Assembly: GCF_963855985.1 (NCBI RefSeq)
Contig: NC_087098.1
Span: 16,388,501-16,452,500, forward strand
Direction of reading: 5' to 3'
Source of the DNA: Ostrinia nubilalis
Taxonomy: Eukaryota > Arthropoda > Insecta > Lepidoptera > Crambidae
DNA: 64,000 nucleotides
Position 1 is the stretch's first letter; each line of letters starts with the position of its first letter. Positions 24,101 through 34,627 of the stretch are shown here, one piece after another. A program made the position numbers and the translations under genes. A model generated the notes under the pieces. That model saw only the letters and a list, made by a program, of their open reading frames with translations, ran no database searches and was not told where the DNA came from.

Positions 24101-24805
24101 GTTGGTCTGGAGAAAAGTTCTGATTCAGAGATGTTCCCAGAGTCCAGAACATTTGTTTTGAATTCCAGATCTGACCGTACTTCGGCTGATTGTCTTCCTG
24201 CTGGGCAAGTTCGGCATCTCGCTGGTGTTCACGTCTCTTTACCTGTTCACGTCGGAGCTGTACCCCACGCAGTACCGCCACAGCCTGCTCGCCTTCTCCT
24301 CCATGATCGGGAGGATCGGCTCCATCACCGCCCCGCTCACTCCCGTGCTTGTGAGTGTCATACTTTTTAAAATTCCAGAAGTAACCATATTCTTAGCATC
24401 TTCCAGTAATTCTCTTTGGATCTATTCTACTAACCAACGAATTCTCTTCTCGAATCGAAAGAGTACTTGCTGTTCTTCTGACCTTGTTATGTATCTTCTG
24501 TAGTTTAATTCAAGTAATTTAACTTAAAATGCTCTAGACAAAAATGCCCTACTGTAATGGACTAATTCACATTTTGAGGTTTCATTCAGAAGAAGACCTC
24601 TAAGTCTGGAAGTGATTATCACGTATAATCTCCCTGTTTGCAGACGGAGTACTGGCAAGGGCTGCCGTCGATCCTGTTCGGCTCCATGGGGCTGCTGTCG
24701 GGCGTGCTGGTGCTGACGCAGCCCGAGACGCTCGGCACCAAGATGCCCGACACGCTCGCCGAGGCCGAGGCGCTGGGCAGGCGCCCGCGCGACGGGCCCA
24801 ACTGA
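12115..24805 (+). CDS. Gene B: SLC22-like organic cation-type transporter, complete
   Basis: Exons are 12115-12338, 12642-12858, 12973-13228, 13307-13638, 13788-14079, 24169-24350 and 24644-24805. They total 1665 nt, or 554 codons plus stop, the usual SLC22 length. All borders are GT/AG and all phases match C and D. The MFS layout is: cytoplasmic N-tail; TM1 about residues 47-69; an extracellular loop with Cys 76, 81, 105, 120, 133 and 152 and an NGS glycosylation sequon at 114; motif A GYVSDRFGRR at 176-185; ESVRWLL at 293-299 (Val where many relatives have Pro); WIGRKT near 414; SELYPTQYR at 469-477. It should carry small organic ions across the plasma membrane; substrate unknown. Intron 5 is 10 kb because of insertions. 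Exons 2-3 and 7 are nearly identical to gene C while exon 4 has diverged. Confidence 0.9.
12420..12583 (-). repeat. Dispersed repeat fragment in gene B intron 1
   Basis: The 3' part contains GTGACAGACAG and GCGAGCGAAGCCGC, matching the repeat at 52495-52765. It is absent from intron 1 of C and D. Confidence 0.5.
14110..14860. other. 5' part of gene B intron 5
   Basis: AT-rich intron sequence. Short stretches, such as those around 14580-14660, resemble intron 5 of C and D (for example 29770-29880, 'gattagatta...atcgagcc'), so this is the ancestral intron left of the LINE insertion. Confidence 0.5.
15123..15416 (-). pseudogene. LINE-1 ORF2 C-terminal piece
   Basis: Encodes the basic C-terminal region (FNTRHKNKL and following), typical of the end of CR1/Jockey-type ORF2 proteins. 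It continues in frame from the piece starting at 17805, across the 2.4-kb insertion, via the ACAT duplication. Confidence 0.75.
15417..17800. mobile_element. 2.4-kb DNA element with perfect 27-bp terminal inverted repeats
   Basis: The ends begin CCGTACCGCGCGGG and match perfectly over 27 bp (15417-15443 and inverted 17774-17800). A 4-bp target duplication ACAT lies at 15413-15416 and 17801-17804. The interior is AT-rich with no transposase-like ORF, so it is non-autonomous. A 4-bp duplication is used by Sola-type elements among others; superfamily not assigned. Confidence 0.85.
17805..18213 (-). pseudogene. LINE-1 ORF2 segment after the RT domain
   Basis: Encodes the post-RT region with FLGITLD and a YGLLLWG motif, as in LINE ORF2 proteins. 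Both ends are transposon junctions. Confidence 0.8.
18214..20134. mobile_element. 1.9-kb DNA element with GGGGCCGTCC ends
   Basis: Terminal inverted repeats begin GGGGCCGTCCATAAATTACG (24 bp, one mismatch) at 18214 and, inverted, at 20134. A 3-bp duplication ATA flanks it (18211-18213 and 20135-20137). A second inverted pair lies inside (18790-18831 and 19831-19872, CGTGACGTCACTATATCCGA-like). C-runs of 11-14 lie near both ends on the + strand. No transposase is seen. The 3-bp duplication and G-start would fit a PIF/Harbinger derivative, tentatively. Confidence 0.85.
18880..19330 (+). repeat. G-rich minisatellite inside the 1.9-kb element
   Basis: Irregular units of TACCCAGCTTCTGGCCTGGG followed by runs of 5-16 G recur about ten times. 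Open frames across it are by-products of the repeat, not genes. Confidence 0.85.
20138..21804 (-). pseudogene. LINE-1 reverse transcriptase region
   Basis: Contains the non-LTR RT blocks in order: FRPISILPALSKIFEK, a GKSTTDA region, CDLSKAFDCVDH, GVPQGSILGPLLF and the catalytic LFADDTSL. The open frame runs 10 codons or so into the inserted element before stopping. At the N side the frame enters from what should be the end of the endonuclease, but a deletion/frameshift near 21700-21760 removes most of that domain. The copy cannot mobilise itself. Confidence 0.85.
21683..22000 (-). pseudogene. LINE-1 endonuclease N-terminal remnant
   Basis: Contains TEHWL and YRPPS, hallmarks of the apurinic-type endonuclease at the start of LINE ORF2. 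It loses the frame to the RT segment near 21700, and the catalytic DF and SDH regions are missing. The 5' end of the element is truncated here. Confidence 0.75.
22224..22312. mobile_element. Small MITE (copy 2, inverted relative to copy 1)
   Basis: Same family as 7038-7137, opposite orientation. The right inverted end is degraded after ACTGGCC. Confidence 0.6.
22572..23255 (-). pseudogene. THAP-domain gene remnant inside gene B intron 5
   Basis: On the - strand an exon runs from ATG at 23255 to a GTAAGT donor (exon 23179-23255). It encodes a THAP-type start, MPSCAVPTCKN ... HGIMFYP, with the first two zinc-binding Cys spaced C-x4-C. A second exon-like segment, 22572-22660, follows a good acceptor (pyrimidine run then CAG), reads GDVFDLDSVFHSKKS and ends in TAA. 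Their phases do not join directly (2 nt carried against 2 nt needed), so at least one middle exon holding the rest of the C2CH finger is missing. A LINE-1-type tail (22855-22915) sits in that gap. It is a DNA-binding protein remnant, or part of a P-element-like transposase. A GC-rich stretch lies just upstream (23297-23320). Confidence 0.5.
22855..22915 (-). mobile_element. LINE-1 family 3' tail fragment
   Basis: The TATTTATTCAGTTTAGACCA segment and the AATCAAA repeats match the LINE-1 3' end at 14868-14930. Only about 60 bp remain. Confidence 0.75.
23499..23804 (-). other. Uncharacterised 101-codon open frame
   Basis: An AT-rich open frame with a Lys/Asn/Tyr/Leu-rich product and no recognisable domain. 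It lies about 250 bp from the THAP remnant on the same strand and could be a transposase or LINE remnant, or chance in AT-rich DNA. Confidence 0.25.
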
Positions 24806-25440
24806 TCTGAGAACATTCATTATTCATTAGCATATAGGCCCTTCTCAGGGCATACGCGTCCCAATATACTCGTAGCTTGCCCTGCCACTACTTCGGGACA
24901 ACATATCGGCTGGTGTCGAGAGAAGTGGCGGGAGAAACTCGGTCACCTTTAACAATAAGCGAGTGTAGACGATCCTACAGTTTTAGTTTGTTTAGGGCTG
25001 AGATTAGAGCTGTTCTGATTTCAGATCATTTCACGAAATAAATTGAAGGCCTTACTTACTACAGCACTGACACTAATTTTATGAGAGCTTTGGTCGCCCG
25101 CTACGCGGGCTACAAAAGCTAGTTTTATGAGACATTTTGCAACCTAAACAGATATTAAGATATTGACTGTATGTAAGTAACACTTAAGCTACAGCAGCAG
25201 GCTACCAAAGCAAATAATAAAAAACGTTTTTATCAAATAGGTGCCACCTGCGTTCCAAATGATAGAATATTTATGCTTTTCATGTAAATGTGACTCCAAC
25301 CTACACATCATTTTTCATTGTATTTACGCATCGCTCTCTTTTATAATAAAGTTTTTACATATTATACTATTTGTAAGCATAGTAAAATGTAACTAGATTT
25401 AATAAATTATATTTTTTGTACAAAACAAAGTTTTTTTATA
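24806..25440 (+). other. Gene B 3' UTR and flank
   Basis: Nearly identical to 31252-31890 behind gene C. It contains 'cttcgggacaacatatcggctggtg', a degraded relative of the LINE-1 tail ('gcttcgagacaaacatatggcaagtg'), so the UTR appears to include an old LINE piece. Candidate polyadenylation signals are AATAAA at 25037 and AATAAAG near 25345. Confidence 0.6.
25037..25042 (+). terminator. Candidate polyadenylation signal, gene B
   Basis: AATAAA 232 bp after the stop; conserved at the same distance in gene C. Confidence 0.4.
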
Positions 25441-25844
25441 CCTACCTATTTTCCTAACAGTTTATGTGTACATAGGCGTGACATAGGCCTCCTCCAAACA
25501 GGGGGAAACAATCTTATTTTCTTAAGAAAACATCAAAATTATATTAAAACATATAATAGGGAGTGGGAGTTGAAGGGTGAGGTAAAGTAGGCACATCCTA
25601 TCCTACTAATATTGTATTAGTAACAAATGTGATCGTGTGGTAAACACGAAGAATTCGTCCATGACATAAACTCAAAATTATGGGGGAACTAAGTATTTAT
25701 GGTGGAATTTTGTAATGCCACCTGAAAGGAAAGTACTATCTATTTACTAATTCCATCTGTTACTACCTTTAGGAACAAATTGCTGAACTGAAAGTGACCA
25801 ATACATATCAAGGTCGGCACTTTGAGCAACATCTTATCATTGGG

Positions 25845-26340
25845 AAATTCTTACAACGCAATTATTTTTGATAATAAAGATCAACGCGATATCTAATCAA
25901 ATTTCACGTGTTACCACATTTATTACATAAAATATAATTTTAAAGATAATAAAAACATTATAATGTCGAATAGTACCTAGAAATCTTTAATCCATTATCA
26001 TTTGAGTACCTATTGTTTATCTGGCTCCAGCCAAACGTCTCCAAGCAAAATCGAAGTACCTAGTTGTAGTAGAAGAATTGGTCGTTTAAATTATCTATCA
26101 ATTTTTTTCTGCTAATGAAATGATTAATCTAAACATCATAATATGCCACTACTTGTATGTTAGTAGATAAAATGGTATTACTTAACTTTATCAGTAGTAG
26201 GTAGGTTAAATACCAAGATATTAGTTTTTCGGTACAAATTAATCAATTTCATTATCAACGAGTTACTTATTCCAATGTGGGTGATTGGAGTAAGATACGA
26301 TCTAAGTATTATTTGAAAACCTACAATAACTCAATTTTTT
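25845..26340 (+). promoter_or_regulatory. Shared upstream block (C copy)
   Basis: Second copy of the block at 6260-6740, much closer to 32680-33185. It lies 1.1-1.6 kb before C's ATG. The stretch 26340-26700 also matches 33185-33500. Confidence 0.5.
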
Positions 26341-26816
26341 AATTTATTAATTGTTATAACTTTAAAAAACAATTGATAGAATTGGTTTAGCAGTGATATT
26401 CGATGTAATAACTATTTATGTACTAGATTGGGAGTGTTCACTGTAAGTGGACATCTAAGTACTTTAATCAAATCATTTTTATTTTTACGTGCGTTGGTAC
26501 TTTACATGTTGTTCAGCTCTTAGCGTCCTATGTTCATTGTTCTTTAATCTAAATGGCAACTATATAATGTAACATCCTGTATAATGATTTCCTTTGGTAG
26601 TACAATCACAGTTTTTTTTTTTCAAATGAGTGCCAACTTTCAACCTACGTAATCCCAAAGTTCTGTCTATCTAGCTAAGGTGCAACATAGTTTAATTAAT
26701 TTTAAATAAAACTCTTAGGCCATATTTGAACAAGAATGTTGTTTATTTTTCTTAACTTAAAAGTTTTATTTAGTGGTGTTTTTATTAATATGCGTTATTT
26801 TGTGTAATTCGGGTGC

Positions 26817-26856
26817 AGTCCTGTTGTCCCCCCTGGGTAGGGAAGACAACAGGACT
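26817..26856. repeat. 12-bp perfect hairpin
   Basis: AGTCCTGTTGTC and its inverse complement are separated by a 16-bp C/G-rich loop. It lies immediately left of the point (about 26865) where homology with the region upstream of gene D resumes. Confidence 0.6.
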
Positions 26857-26864
26857 GGATTTTT

Positions 26865-27260
26865 AATCATGAAATTTGGGTCATCGTGGCTTTGGCTACC
26901 CTAAAAAAATTGTCTGGCAAGGAGATGGAACTGTCAAAACTATCTGGCTGATGTGGAAACAACTTCTAATCTCTCTCTAATCTAATCATTGCCCAAATAT
27001 AATACATAGACGTGAGTAGAATTACAGTCTATACAGAAAAGTTAGACTTACGTTATACTATAAAAGCTGATTTTTATACATAATATTTGAGCAATCATCA
27101 GAAGTAGTTTCCTCATTAGTCAGACAGTTTTGACAGTTCCAACTCATTTCCAGACAGGCATACTCGTATTTATAATTAAGGCAGCTGAAAAAGTCACGCT
27201 GACAAACTTTCAGCTTTTATAAAAAGACGTAGGGTTGGCGTTCACTAGCTCTTAGTCAAT
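26865..27260. mobile_element. Truncated inverted-repeat element upstream of gene C
   Basis: Matches the right 380 bp of the element at 33931-34406, including the right end GTTCACTAGCTCTTAGTC. The left terminal repeat is missing. Confidence 0.65.
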
Positions 27261-27369
27261 AATACAAATGCCTTTTTTTATAAAAAAAATAGTATGTACC
27301 TAGATAAAATTAAATTATAACTTATCATTATGCATTTTGTTATCTTTATCAATGTCTGTAGATAATGGA

Positions 27370-27420
27370 TCGTTAGGATTTATAGTGAAAAATCAAATCA
27401 ATGTACTCAATACGGACTCA
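27370..27420 (+). promoter_or_regulatory. Gene C core promoter candidate
   Basis: TTTATA near 27380 and TCAATACGGACTCACGC near 27409, in the same spacing as B and D. TATCTTTATC and AGATAATGG (GATA-like) lie just upstream. Confidence 0.45.
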
Positions 27421-27479
27421 CGCTTACGGCTGCGTGTTTCCAAAATTTTGAAGAGGTAAACATTTAAAGTGATCTGAAG

Positions 27480-30400
27480 ATGTCGGATAGTCGCAAAGGG
27501 AGTGTGGCTGGGCCCGAGAGGCCCAGCAAGGCGCCCAACAGTGGGCTGCAGGAGAAGGCGATCGAGCTGGACGACGTGCTCGTGAACGAGCTGGGCCAGT
27601 TCGGGAAGTTCCAGCTGTTCAACCTCCTGCTCGTGTCCATCCCCATGATTATGTCTGCGTTCATGAGTGAATATATTTTCTCGGCTGCAGCTATTCCACA
27701 CAGGTAATTTCAAATATTGCAATTTTTAAAGACAACACTAGCTACATTGATGCTTCTGTGAACTTATGTGAAATTATAATAGGTAATTACGTAACACATT
27801 ATCCTGAATTCTAGATTTACTATAAATGAACCATTTTTGTTGACCAATTTTTATTTTATAATATAAACTATAATTTAATTAATTTAAACAACAGTTCTTT
27901 ATTTATTGTTCTGATAGCCACCTTAAGAAAGTTACATATAATTTAAATTCCAGGTGTCAGATCCCAGAATGTGGGGAGTCTCATAAAGACCACTACTTCA
28001 ACCCCGCGTGGACGGGCGAGGCCATCCCGGCGGGCTCCAGCTGCGAGCGCTTCGCCCCGCGCGGCCCCAACGGCTCGCTGGCCTCCTGCCCCGCCGCGCT
28101 CTTCTACCAGGACCAGCAGATCCCGTGCGACGGCTTCGTCTACGGGAGGGACAATTCCGTCGTCTACGATGTGAGTTCTAATACCGTTGCGAAAATCATA
28201 ATAGGACTTTGATGAAAATATTTAGATGTGAAAATGTGATCTCCATCAAAGAACATTGTGAATACTAGGTGGATGTTTTTCCAGTTCGACCTCGGGTGCC
28301 AGGAGTGGATGCGCGCGCTAGCAGGCACGCTGAACAGCGTGGGAACGCTGCTGGTGCTGCCCATCACGGGCTACGTGTCCGACCGCTTCGGCCGCCGCGT
28401 GGCGCTCGTCATCAGCGTCTTCAACCTCGGGCTCATCGGCCTCATCCGCGCCTTCTCCGTCAACTACCCCATGTACCTGGCCTTGCAAATCCTCCAAACC
28501 ACTCTTGGAGCTGGCACCTTCAGTTCTGCGTATATCTTTGGTAAGGATGCTCAACATAAAGCTGTTATAAGAATTAACTGTTACAGATATCTAATCATTT
28601 ACAATATTTTTTTAATTTTAGCTACGGAGTTTGTTGGTCCTAAGTTCCGTGTCGTCACGAGTGCCTCTTGCTCTTCTATGTTCGCCGTGGGCCAAATGAT
28701 CCTTGGGAGTGTGGCTTGGGTGATCCAGCCCTGGAGATACATGATCATGGCACTCCACATCCCTTGTTTCCTGATCGTTTCCTACTACTGGATACTATCT
28801 GAGAGCGTAAGGTGGCTGTTGTCTAAACAGAAGTTTAATGAAGCTAAAGTTGTTTTGGAAAAGGTGGCTCGAGTCAATGGGACTCAAATTAGTGAAAAAT
28901 CATTGCACGCGCTGTTAAACCCTCCGCAACCTCCAGTCGTTGTTGAGAAAAAGGTATGTTGTTAATTCATTGGCACTAATAAACAACAAATTAATATACT
29001 CGTATTCAATACAACCTAAAATAGATGATTCTTAAGTATTTTTTTGCCTTTAAAGGATGAGCCAAGCATGATCGCTACAATTGTCAAATCTCCAGTTCTT
29101 TTGCGACGAGTGCTCACGACTCCCATTTGGTGGATCACCACCACCTTCGTCTACTACGGCCTGTCCATCAACTCCACCAGCCTGTCTGACACCATGTACC
29201 TGAACTATATCCTCACTTGTGCCATTGAGATCCCTGGGTACTTTCTTGCTGTTTTCCTCTTGAACTGGATTGGAAGGAAGACTACTCTCTCTGGGGGATA
29301 TCTCTTGAGCGCAGCTTGCAACTTAGCTTTCGCATTTATTCCCTCTGGTAAGCTATATCATTTTTTGTGGCTCTGTCCGTATCTCTGTCATATTTTTAGA
29401 TATATTATAAAAGGTTGATGAAAGTGAAAGGATATTAAGAGTAACACCAACAAAAGCATCACTCTGGCTGGCATCATAGCAGTGGTCACACTTCGGTGCT
29501 TTTTGCAACAAAAATTTGCTATCGACAAATGCGATGTAAATTAGGTTCTTCATGTTTTATTTAGACCGCACAGTAATTCGCAATAGCAGATAAATAATAA
29601 AAGTGTTATCTACTAATACTAAAAGATTATGAATAGGTAGATTAGAGGCAATTTTGCAACAAAAAAGTGATATCGACGGATACTATCTAGAGGCCCATAA
29701 AGACAGCAGTTCTCACAGCAATTCGACTATACAAAACCTTAAAGCACAATAGAATAATAAAAGTATTATCTATTCATACTAATAACCATACGATTAGATT
29801 ATGAGTATCTACTCACCAGATTAGATGTTAATCGAGCCTTCGATATGCTCGATTGACGAAGTATTGTTTTGAATTTGTTTTTAATAAGCAAGCATACAAT
29901 CATTATCTTAGCTCAGATTAAAAATTAGAATATGGTTCACTGTGTGGTCTCTTAATCATCATTTTCACCCGTACAATAAGTAATTTTGGCCCTAAATAGC
30001 CCAGTTTGAATCGACTACCTAGTCAACCATCAAAATTTATGCTTTCAGTAAATTTTATTTAATTAAGCTTTAATGCCGTTAACGGGCATTCTCTGAATTT
30101 TTTACCATGTACATGTATTTGTTTTGGCTTCCAGACCTGACCGTGCTTCGGCTGATTATATTCTTGCTGGGCAAGTTCGGAATCTCGGTGGTGTTCACGT
30201 CTCTGTACCTGTTCACGTCGGAGCTGTACCCCACGCAGTACCGCCACAGCCTGCTCGCCTTCTCCTCCATGATCGGGAGGGTCGGCTCCATCACCGCCCC
30301 TCTCACTCCCGTGCTGGTGAGTATCAGACTTGCATGGAGTATGACGATGCTTTTAAGTAAACGTAGCATATTCCAGCACATATTTTGTTTGATGTTCTAC

Positions 30401-31251
30401 ACTACTACTCCTTGGTGGACCCCACATTAGTTGGACTAACGGTCTGGTGAAAGTCGCGGGAATTACCAAGATGCGAGCAGCGTAAGGATGGTCGTTATGA
30501 AAATCCTTGAGCCTTTGTTCAACAGGCTTTTGTGCGCAGCACTAGAAAATTCAGAATAAGGCAACCAGGACCTACAAACGACGGTATATTAAGCTAAACA
30601 CTGAAAACATGTTATTCTTTGTTGAGCTATACCAGCAATTTTGCAAAAACATACAAAAAATGCCCGAAAAAACAAAGATTATTGACTTAACCGTAAAATT
30701 AATAATAAAATTATCTATAATCACCATTAAAATAATTAAAACTGAAAAGCGCCATCTACCTACTCGTATTTATATATTGTGATAATTATTATAGATTTAA
30801 TAAATAATTAGCATGATTTAGTTTCATAGTATATTACTAGATGTCGCTCTGAGTATTATAAGAAAGAAGTCTGACTGATTTTACAAACAAGTTGGTGGCC
30901 GATCAAATTAGTTGGTTAATTAATAATACTATTTAAAAGGTAAAGTTGAAATATAATTTGCTAAAATGATGATGTCAATCAAAATGTAGGTACTACTGTA
31001 ATGGGAGAGACCAAGTCAAGTCAAGATTTTACTCGTAAACACTGAACGAACGAAGTGTTTATTAATACCTTCATTCTCCCTGTTTGCAGACGGAGTACTG
31101 GCAAGGGCTGCCGTCGATCCTGTTCGGCTCCATGGGGCTGCTGTCGGGCGTGCTGGTGCTGACGCAGCCCGAGACGCTCGGCACCAAGATGCCCGACACG
31201 CTCGCCGAGGCCGAGGCGCTGGGCAGGCGCCCGCGCGACGGGCCCAACTGA
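27480..31251 (+). CDS. Gene C: SLC22-like organic cation-type transporter, complete
   Basis: Exons are 27480-27703, 27954-28170, 28285-28540, 28622-28953, 29056-29347, 30135-30316 and 31090-31251; 554 codons plus stop, with the same phases as B and D. Motifs sit at the same residues as in B (six loop Cys, motif A, ESVRWLL, WIGRKT, SELYPTQYR). It differs from D by roughly three residues: Glu for Gln near residue 13, Val for Ile in the GR-GSI stretch after TM11, and Asp for Ala near the C-terminus. Its exon 7 and 3' flank match gene B, while exons 1, 4 and 5 match D. Compact introns (75-790 bp) suggest this is close to the ancestral layout. Role as for B. Confidence 0.92.
30410..30545 (+). mobile_element. 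Old LINE-tail copy in gene C intron 6
   Basis: A degraded 'ggtctggtgaaagtcgcggg...' tail, also present at the matching place in gene D (37640-37770). It therefore predates the C-D duplication. Confidence 0.6.
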
Positions 31252-32219
31252 TCTGAGAACATTCATTATTCATTAGCATATAGTCCCTTCTCAGGGCATA
31301 CGCGTCCCAATATACTCGTAGCTTGCCCTGCCACTACTTCGGGACAACATATCGGCTGGTGTCGAGTGAAGTGGCGGGAGAAACTCGGTCACCTTTAACA
31401 ATAAGCGAGTGTAGACGATCCTACAGTTTTAGTTTGTTTAGGGCTGAGATTAGAGCTGTTCTGATTTCAGATCATTTCACGAAATAAATTGAAGGCCTTA
31501 CTTACTGCAGCACTGACACTAATTTTATGAGAGCTTTGGCCACCCGCTACGCGGACAACAAAAGCTAGTTTTATGATAGATTTTGCAACCTGATCAGATA
31601 TTATTAATTGACTGTATGTAAGTAAATTTAAGCTACAGCAGCAGGCTACCAAAGCAGGTAAATAAAAACGTTTTTATCAAATAGGTGCCACCTGCGTTCC
31701 AAATGATAGAATATTTATGCTTTTCATGTAAATGTGACTCCAACCTACACATCATTTTTCATTGTATTTACGCATCGCTCTCTTTTATAATAAAGTGTTT
31801 ACATATTATACTATTTGTAAGCATAGTAAAATGTAACTAGATTTAATAAATTATATTTTTTGTACAAAACAAAGTTTTTTTATACCTACCTATTTTCCTA
31901 ACAGTTTATGTGTACATAGGCCTCCTCCAAATATGGGGAGCAAACATCAAAATTATACTAATATATTAGAGGGAGTGGGAGTAGAAGGGTAAAAAGTAAG
32001 GTTAGGTAAAAGGGAAAGTAAGGTAGGTACATCTTATCCTACTAATATGTATTGACAACTAATGTGAAAGTTTAAAACATTATTTTATTGTGTGGTAAAT
32101 ACAAAGACGAAGACAAAGACTTGAACATCTTGTACCTACTACACTTTATTGTTGGAACTCCTGTAAAATTGAATAAATGAATATGAATTTGTCCATGACA
32201 TAAACTCAAAATTATGGGA
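31252..32219 (+). other. Gene C 3' UTR and flank
   Basis: Near-identical to 24806-25700 after gene B. AATAAA at 31483 is the counterpart of the gene B signal. No other gene is seen. Confidence 0.6.
31483..31488 (+). terminator. Candidate polyadenylation signal, gene C
   Basis: AATAAA 232 bp after the stop; same place as in gene B. Confidence 0.4.
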
Positions 32220-32511
32220 GAACTAGAAAATCATCATCATCATCATCATTTCAGCCACAGGACGTCCACTGCTGAACATAGGCCTCCCCCAATGCTTTCC
32301 ATGTTGATCGATTGGTAGCGGCCTGCGTCCAGCGCTTCCCTGCTACCTAGCCCGACGTATTAGCAAGCTGAAGTGGCAATGGGCAGGGCACATAGTACGC
32401 AGAACTGACGGCCGATGGGGCAGAAAGGTTCTGGAATGGAGGCCGCGTACCGGAAAACGCAGCGTGGGACGTCCACCTACAAGGTGGACCGACGACATCG
32501 AACTAGAAAAT
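32220..32511. mobile_element. LINE-tail insertion with 12-bp target duplication
   Basis: Insert 32232-32499 begins with CAT repeats and carries the 'gtccactgctgaac' core. Direct repeats GAACTAGAAAAT flank it at 32220-32231 and 32500-32511. The matching site after gene B (near 25690) is empty. Confidence 0.85.
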
Positions 32512-32679
32512 AATAGGGTGGAATTTTGTATTGCCACCTGAAGGGAAAGTACCATCTATTTACTACTACCATCCATTACTACCTTTAGAATTAACCTAAA
32601 TTGCTCGCGATCTGACATCCTGAAAGTGACCAGAATACATATCAAGGTCGGCACTTTGAGCAACATCTTATCATTGGGA

Positions 32680-33185
32680 AATTCTTACAACGCAATTATT
32701 TTTGATAATAAAGACCAACGCGATATCTAATCAAATTTCACGTGTTACCACATTTATTACATAAAATATATTTTTAAAGATAATAAAAACATATTAAGTC
32801 GAATAGTCCCTAGAAATTTTTAATCGGTAGGTACCATTTGAGTAGGTACCTATTATTTTTCTGGCTCCAGCCAAACGTCTCTAAGCAAAATTGAAGTACC
32901 TACCTAGTTGTAGTAGAAGAATTGGTCGTTTAAATTATCTATCATTTTTTTTCTGCTAATGAAAATATGATTAATCTTAACATCATAATATGCCACTACT
33001 TGTATGTTAGTAGATAAAATGGTATCACTTAACTCCATCATTGGTAGGTAGGTTAAATACCAAGATATTAGTTTTTCGGTACAATTAATCAATTTCATTA
33101 TCAACGAGTTACTTATTCCAATGTGGGTGATTGGAGTAAGATACGATCTAAGTATTATTTGAAAACCTACAATAACTCAATTTGT
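32680..33185 (+). promoter_or_regulatory. Shared upstream block (D copy)
   Basis: Third copy of the block seen at 6260-6740 and 25845-26340, 1.4-1.9 kb before D's ATG. Confidence 0.5.
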
Positions 33186-33514
33186 TAATTTATTAATTGT
33201 TATAACTTAAAAAAAACAATTGATAGAATTGGTTTAGCAGTGATATTCGATGAAAGAATTGATTTATGTACTAGATTGGGGAGAATGGCACACAACAACA
33301 ATACTTACCTTGTAAACGCTGATTGTTGTAAGTTCAATTATACCCACAGTTCCCCTCCACCTGAAGTCTAATAGGAGTGTTCACTGTAAGTGGCCATCTA
33401 GTACTTTAATCAAATCAAATCATTTTTATTTTTACGTGCGTTGGTACTTTACATGTTGTACAGCGCTTACCGTCCTATGTTCATTGTTCCATAATCTAAA
33501 TGGCAACTAAATTT

Positions 33515-33930
33515 CAATCACTTGGCTGAGTCTTAGTCAGTCAACTTCAAAGCGCTGACCTTCAATACGCCAAGTTAATAAACTTTAAATTATCTAGTTC
33601 AATTAACATTCGACCAAAGTTCGTAGGCACTCAATTGGATGCCACCGCGGCACCGTTATTAATTATATCTTCATTAGTTGGCTCATTAACCCAGATGGTT
33701 GCGACAGAACCATAATTATTGTGATGAATTTTAACAGGTAATAATTCATTAATACCTAAACCTAACCGCCTAAAACCTGTTAAAATTAATCAGTTAGCAA
33801 ATCTAAAGTTTAAAAATTAATTAGAACCATATTGAACGTCAACAATCAATAAGATTGGAAAATAATAATAAAATTGTAATTGTCACAAGAGACAATAAAA
33901 AGCCACAATCAACGCAAGACACAAACATTA
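33515..33930. other. Unique spacer upstream of gene D
   Basis: Not matched upstream of gene C. AT-rich, with no coding signal. Confidence 0.4.
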
Positions 33931-34406
33931 ATAGACTAAGAGCTAGTGAACGCCAAACCTACGTTATTTATAAAAGCTGAAAGTTTGTCAGCGTGCTCCC
34001 AAGATAACTAGGTTAGAATGTTGGTGAATCATGAAATTTGGGTCATCGTGGCTTTGGCTACCCTAAAAAAATTGTCTGGCAAGGAGATGGAACTGTCAAA
34101 ACTATCTGGCTGATGTGGAAACAACTTCTAATCATTGCCCAAATATTATACATGGACGTGAGTAGGATTACAGTCTATACAGAAAAGTTAGACTTACGTT
34201 ATACTATAAAAGCTGATTTTTATACATAATATTTGAGCAATCATCAGAAGAAGTTTCCTCATTAGTCAGACAGTTTTGACAGTTCCAACTCATTGCCAGA
34301 CAGGCATACTCGTATTTATAATTAAGGCAGCTGAAAAAGCCACGCTGACAAACTTTCAGCTTCTATAAAAAGACGTAGGTCTGGCGTTCACTAGCTCTTA
34401 GTCTAT
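33931..34406. mobile_element. 476-bp inverted-repeat element next to gene D promoter
   Basis: The ends ATAGACTAAGAGCTAGTGAA and its inverse are about 65 bp long and include GCTGAAAGTTTGTCAGCGTG. The interior contains a second inverted pair (GGAACTGTCAAAACT and AGTTTTGACAGTTCC). No ORF. It ends 222 bp before D's ATG. Confidence 0.75.
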
Positions 34407-34519
34407 AATACAAATGCCTTTTTTTATAAAAAAAAAATAGTATGTACCTAGATAAAATTAAATTATAACTTATCATTATGCATTTTGTTATCTTTATCAA
34501 TGTCTGTAGATAATGGATC

Positions 34520-34570
34520 GTTAGGATTTATAGTGAAAAATCAAATCAATGTACTCAATACGGACTCACG
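34520..34570 (+). promoter_or_regulatory. Gene D core promoter candidate
   Basis: TTTATA near 34527 and TCAATACGGACTCACGC near 34555. Same layout as B and C. Confidence 0.45.
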
Positions 34571-34627
34571 CTTACGGCTGCGTGTTTCCGAAATTTTGAA
34601 GAGGTAAACATTTGAAGTGATCTGAAG

